Part shown: positions 21,616-26,621 of the stretch, in pieces
Position numbering within the stretch: the first letter of the stretch is position 1
Layout: each line of letters starts with the position of its first letter
Assembly: GCA_005893365.1 (NCBI GenBank)
Contig: VBPB01000006.1
Coordinates: 1 to 26,621, forward strand
DNA length: 26,621 nt
Direction: 5' to 3'
Source: Candidatus Eiseniibacteriota bacterium
Lineage (GTDB): Bacteria; Eisenbacteria; RBG-16-71-46
Position numbers and translations under genes: made by a program
Notes under the pieces: generated by a model
Database searches by the model: none
Seen by the model: only the letters and a program-made list of their open reading frames with translations
Told to the model about the DNA's origin: nothing

Positions 21616-22999
21616 CCCCCTCCCCGGCCGCCCGGGCGAGCAGGCCGGCCGTCCCGGCATCGGTGATGGCATTGCGGTTACCGCATTCGGCCACCCGGCC
21701 GGCCAGTTCCAGGACCCCCAGGCAGGCCCGGGCGGTGGCCAGCGGGACCCGCGCCGCGGCGAGGGCGGCGGTGGCCATCGCCTGGTCGCGCGCGGCCGTG
21801 GCCGCGGCGTCGGTCTGCGGGCGCCGGGAGGCCGTGAGCACGGCCTCGAACGCCTCGCTGTCCTGCCGGCCCAGCGTCACCAGCTGCTCGCGCAGGCGCT
21901 CCGCGTCGCGCGCCGCGGCCGCCAGCGCCTCGGCGTGCCGGGCGTACGCCGGCTTGCCCAGCGACAGGTTGGCCACCATGGCGGCCAGCGCCGCCGCCAG
22001 GGCGCCCGCGATCGCCGCCACCGTCCCGCCGCCGGGCGTGGGCGTGGGGGCCGCCACCTGGTCCAACAGCGAGCCGAGCGTCACCGCGCCGGTGAGCGGC
22101 GGCTGCCGCAGGCGCAGCTCCAGCACCTGGTCGCGCCGGAAGCCCTCGAGCTGGAGCGCATGTTCGGCGGCGTCCAGCATCGCGTACTCCGGCACCAGCC
22201 CGACCACCTCGCACCCCGAGATCGCCGCCCCGCGCCGGGCCGCCTCGTCGCGCACCAGCGCCAGCACCCGGTGGATGGGGGTCGCCTGCGTGTTCACCAG
22301 GTTCATGCTCACCTGGGCCCGCCGGCCGCCCTCGATCGAGAAGCCGAGGGCCCGCACGTGCTTGAGGCCCCCGCCCTGCTCGCGGATGGCCGCGGCGATG
22401 GCCTTGGCCACGCGCACGTCGCCGGTGTTGAGGTTGGCGTTGAACGCGACCAGGAAGCGCCGCGCGCCGACCGCGGTGGCCCCGGCGGTCGGGTGGATGC
22501 GCGCCGGCCCGAAGTCGGGCGCGTGCGAGGCATCGCGGCCGATCCGCTCGCGCAGCCCCTCGAACTCGCCCCGCCGCACCTCGGCGAGGGCGACGCGCTC
22601 GGGCCGCGCGGCCGCCGCCTCGTACAGGAACACCGGGATGCCCAGCTCCTCGCCGATCCGCCGCCCGGTCTGCCGCGCCAAGTCGGCACAGTCCTCGAGC
22701 GTCATCCCCTCGACCGGCACGAACGGCACGACGTCGACCGCCCCCATGCGCGGGTGCTGGCCGCGGTGCTGGTTCAGGTCGATCAACTCGGCGGCGCGCT
22801 GGGTCAGGCGGAAGGCCGCCTCCATGACCGGCCCGGGCTCGCCGGCGAACGTGAGCACCGAGCGGTGGTGGTCGGGGTCCATCTCGCGGTCGAGCAGCGT
22901 GGCGCCCGGGACGGCGGCGATGACGCCGATCAGCGTCTCGATCACCTCGGGGCGCCGGCCTTCCGACACGTTGGGGACGCATTCGACCAGACGGGTCAT
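21596..22999 (-). CDS. ftcD: Glutamate formimidoyltransferase / formimino-THF cyclodeaminase, C-terminus probably frameshifted
   Basis: FtcD transfers the formimino group of N-formimino-glutamate to tetrahydrofolate, giving glutamate, and then cyclises 5-formimino-THF to methenyl-THF with release of ammonia. The transferase part is clear (residues 1-300: VECVPNVSEGRR, LDREMDPDHHRSVLTFAG, HPRMGAVDVVPFVP), followed by a cyclodeaminase domain (from about 310, APTPTPGGGTVAAIAGALAAA, GNRNAITDAGTAGLLARAA). The frame then stops at residue 467, before the final strand and helices of the domain; see the remnant at 21499-21615. The ATG at 22999 has GGAGGG five bases upstream. It takes the place of hutG or hutF in this hut cluster, downstream of hutI. 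Confidence 0.92.
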   Translation of the reverse strand: MTRLVECVPNVSEGRRPEVIETLIGVIAAVPGATLLDREMDPDHHRSVLTFAGEPGPVMEAAFRLTQRAAELIDLNQHRGQHPRMGAVDVVPFVPVEGMTLEDCADLARQTGRRIGEELGIPVFLYEAAAARPERVALAEVRRGEFEGLRERIGRDASHAPDFGPARIHPTAGATAVGARRFLVAFNANLNTGDVRVAKAIAAAIREQGGGLKHVRALGFSIEGGRRAQVSMNLVNTQATPIHRVLALVRDEAARRGAAISGCEVVGLVPEYAMLDAAEHALQLEGFRRDQVLELRLRQPPLTGAVTLGSLLDQVAAPTPTPGGGTVAAIAGALAAALAAMVANLSLGKPAYARHAEALAAAARDAERLREQLVTLGRQDSEAFEAVLTASRRPQTDAAATAARDQAMATAALAAARVPLATARACLGVLELAGRVAECGNRNAITDAGTAGLLARAAGEGAGGGRR

Positions 23000-23079
23000 C
23001 GCGACCCTCCTCGGGTTCCGGGTCTTGGGGCCGCGCGGGCGTCGCCCACGCTGGCCCGGTGCACGCCGATCACGCTCAT
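22996..23079 (-). other. 27-codon mini-ORF bridging hutI and ftcD
   Basis: A small frame starts at an ATG overlapping the hutI stop (ATGA) and ends at a TGA overlapping the ftcD start (ATGA). Its product (MSVIGVHRAS to RGGSR) resembles nothing I recognise. It may carry ribosomes from hutI to ftcD, or may be chance. Confidence 0.25.
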
Positions 23080-24367
23080 GGCCACACCCGGCCCTCGAAC
23101 GACGGCAGCGCCAGGTCGGCGCCGCGGATGAAGACGCAGTCCGGCCGCACCGCGGGCATCCAGTAGGGCAGCTCCTCCAGCGTCTCGCACTCCCAGACCA
23201 CCGCGTCGCCCCACGCGCCGGGATTGAGGTGGCCCACCCGGGACTCGAGGCCCAGCGCCCGGGCGGCGTTCCAGGTCACCGCCATCAGCGTCTCCTCGGC
23301 CGTGAACCCGCACAACCGGGCCGCCAGCGCCGCGCACTCGAGCAACGACTGGGCCGGCGCCGTGCCCGGGTTGAAGTCGGTCGCCAGCGCCACCCGCGCC
23401 CCGCTCGCGCGCAGCTGCCGCGCCTCCGGCAAGGCCTGCCCCAGCGTCAGGGCGGCGGCCGGCAGCAGCACCCCGACGGTGCCGGCCCGGGCCAGCGCCC
23501 GCCAGTCCTCGTCGGTCGCACACTCCAGGTGATCGGCCGACGCGGCGCCGAGTCGCGCGGCCAGCGCCGCCCCCCCCACGCGCGCCGTCTGCTCGGCGTG
23601 GAGCCGCAGCGCCAGGCCCCGCTCGCGCGCCGCGACCAGCAGGCGCTCGCACTCGGCGGGGCTGAAGGCGACGCGGTCGCAGAAGACGTCCACCGCGGTG
23701 GCGAACTCGCGCCGCACGATCTCGGGCAGCAGGTATTCGCGCACCTCGTCCAGATAGTCGTCGCGCCGGTCGCGGTAGGTGTCCGGCAGCGCGTGCAGCA
23801 CCAGGGCGGTGCGCACCACGCGCAGCGGGACCCGCGCCACCGCCGCCCGCATCAGCTGCAGCAGGCGCAGCTCGCGGTCCGGCATCAGCCCGTAGCCGCT
23901 CTTCACCTCGACCGTGGTGCAGCCGTTGGCCCGCCAGCGCTCCAGGCGCGCCGCGAGCCCCTTCTCGAGCAGGTCGTCGCGCTCGGCGTCGGTGGCGGCC
24001 ACGGTCGAGCGGATGCCGCCGCCGGCCGCGGCGATCGCCGCGTAGCTCTCGCCCGCGAGCCGGCGCTGGAACTCTCCCGCCCGGTGCCCGGCGAAGATCA
24101 TGTGCGTGTGGCAGTCCACGAGCCCGGGCGTCACCAGCCGGCCCCGGGCGTTGATCGGCCGGGCGTCGCCGTGGCGCCGCAGCAGGGCCGCCCCCTCGCC
24201 CACCTCCAGCACGCGCCCGTCGCGGAACACCACCGCGCCGCGCGGGTAGCGCAGGATGCGCACCCCCTCGGCGTCCGGCGTCACGACCTCGGCGGTGTTG
24301 TGGAGGACCACGTAGGCCGTGCTCCCGGCCACCGTCTTGCCGTGGGACTCCGGGGCGGCGAAGGCCA

Positions 24368-24368
<1 letters not shown>
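23076..24368 (-). CDS. hutI: Imidazolonepropionase HutI
   Basis: HutI hydrolyses 4-imidazolone-5-propionate to N-formimino-L-glutamate, the third step of histidine degradation. The 430-residue amidohydrolase has the metal motif DCHTHMIFAGHR (His87 and His89), the substrate-binding region TTVEVKSGYGL, the metal ligand in LALRLHAEQT, the ADHLE histidine and the late catalytic aspartate in LATDFNPGTAP. The length is slightly above the usual 400-415 because of a longer N-terminus. The ATG at 24368 shares its A with the hutU stop codon (TGATG) and has GGAGG four bases upstream; a GTG one codon earlier is possible. Confidence 0.95.
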
Positions 24369-26053
<1,685 letters not shown>

Positions 26054-26060
26054 GTCGGAC

Positions 26061-26621
26061 TCATTGGGCGAGCAGCTCCTCGGCGAGGCGGACCGGGGCC
26101 GCGGAGAGCACCCAGCGCGCCAGGCTCTCGCAGGCGTTGCCGAGCGGGCGGTCGCCATCGGGCGCCGGCACCAGGCGCCGCACCGTGCCATAGAGCCGCT
26201 CGCACCCGAGCCCCGCGCGCAACGGCCGCCGGAACTCGAGCGCCCGGGTCGCGCACATCAGCTCGAGGGCCACCACGTGCGCGGCGTTCTCCACCACCTG
26301 GCGGGCGTGCCGGCCGGCGATCGGGGCCATGCTCACGTGGTCCTCGAGGCCGGCGCCGGTCGGGATCGAGTCGACGCTCGCCGGATGGCAGAGCGTCTTG
26401 TTCTCGGAGACCAGGGCCGCGGCGGTGTACTGGGCCAGCATGTAGCCCGACTCCAGGCCCGGGTCGCCGGCCAGCACCGCCGGCAGCTCCGAGACGCGCG
26501 CGTCCAGGAGCCGGTCGATGCGGCGCTCGGCCAGCGAGGCCACCTCGGCCACCGCGAGCTTGAGGTAGTCGGCCGCCAGCGCCACCGGCTGCGCGTGGAA
26601 GAGCCCCGCCGAGATGATCTC
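26061..26621 (-). CDS. hutH: Histidine ammonia-lyase HutH, C-terminal part (5' end outside the window)
   Basis: HutH removes ammonia from histidine to give urocanate, the first step of the pathway. Only the last 186 codons are present. They begin in the family motif EIISAGLFHAQPVALAAD and include SENKTLCHPASVDSIPTGA and LEDHVSM, which contains a conserved active-site glutamate. The Ala-Ser-Gly motif that forms the MIO cofactor would lie upstream, outside the window. The gene ends in TGA eight bases before hutU. The frame is open to the window edge. Confidence 0.93.
   Translation of the reverse strand, partial: EIISAGLFHAQPVALAADYLKLAVAEVASLAERRIDRLLDARVSELPAVLAGDPGLESGYMLAQYTAAALVSENKTLCHPASVDSIPTGAGLEDHVSMAPIAGRHARQVVENAAHVVALELMCATRALEFRRPLRAGLGCERLYGTVRRLVPAPDGDRPLGNACESLARWVLSAAPVRLAEELLAQ

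Overview
Organism and overall character. This is a very GC-rich bacterial chromosome segment in which every gene I can support lies on the minus strand, so transcription runs from high to low coordinates over the whole 26.6 kb. The long open frames on the plus strand are GC-driven shadows. A pilus secretin, a TonB-receptor-like barrel and other envelope parts point to a diderm. The gene order pilB-pilT-pilC-pilS-pilR-pilA, then an ABC transporter, then pilM-N-O-P-Q resembles the type IV pilus cluster of Myxococcus and relatives. Myxococcota-like and deep high-GC diderm lineages (for example Eisenbacteria- or Gemmatimonadota-type genomes) are all possible. The sequence alone does not settle the phylum.

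Layout in order of transcription. (1) 26621-21499: histidine degradation genes hutH (3' part only), hutU, hutI and ftcD, tightly packed. The 3' end of ftcD looks frameshifted. (2) 21443-18709: a large TPR protein overlapping a PHP-domain phosphoesterase gene. (3) 18691-16330: a sigma70-type promoter, an ECF-transporter S-component-like membrane protein with no ordinary start codon, and an overlapping plugless TonB-receptor-like barrel. (4) 16296-15850: a ComEA-like DNA-binding protein. (5) 15607-8460: pilB, pilT, pilC, pilS, pilR. (6) 8289-6703: a sigma54 promoter, three tandem major-pilin genes separated by intergenic hairpins, and a strong hairpin terminator. (7) 6670-1: a second sigma54-type promoter, an ABC ATPase, its permease, a TPR-like membrane-anchored protein, then pilM, pilN, pilO, pilP and the 5' part of pilQ, which leaves the window at base 1.

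How the parts work together. PilB (extension) and PilT (retraction) drive the platform PilC. PilM-N-O-P connects the inner-membrane motor to the PilQ secretin. The three PilA copies form the fibre. The PilS/PilR two-component pair, with PilR a sigma54 activator, sits directly upstream of a near-consensus sigma54 promoter for the pilins. A second sigma54-like site downstream suggests that the ABC transporter and alignment-complex genes may be in the same regulon. ComEA next to pilB suggests that the pilus may also serve DNA uptake. The hut genes convert histidine to glutamate, handing the formimino group to tetrahydrofolate.

Gaps. No gene-free stretch exceeds 300 bases. The larger gaps are 8192-8459 (sigma54 promoter and inverted repeats), 3742-4000 (a 17-base palindrome and one AT-richer spot), 15608-15849 (two small palindromes, no convincing promoter) and 6555-6747 (terminator and sigma54-like promoter). 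I saw no tRNA, rRNA, CRISPR array, insertion sequence or phage gene.
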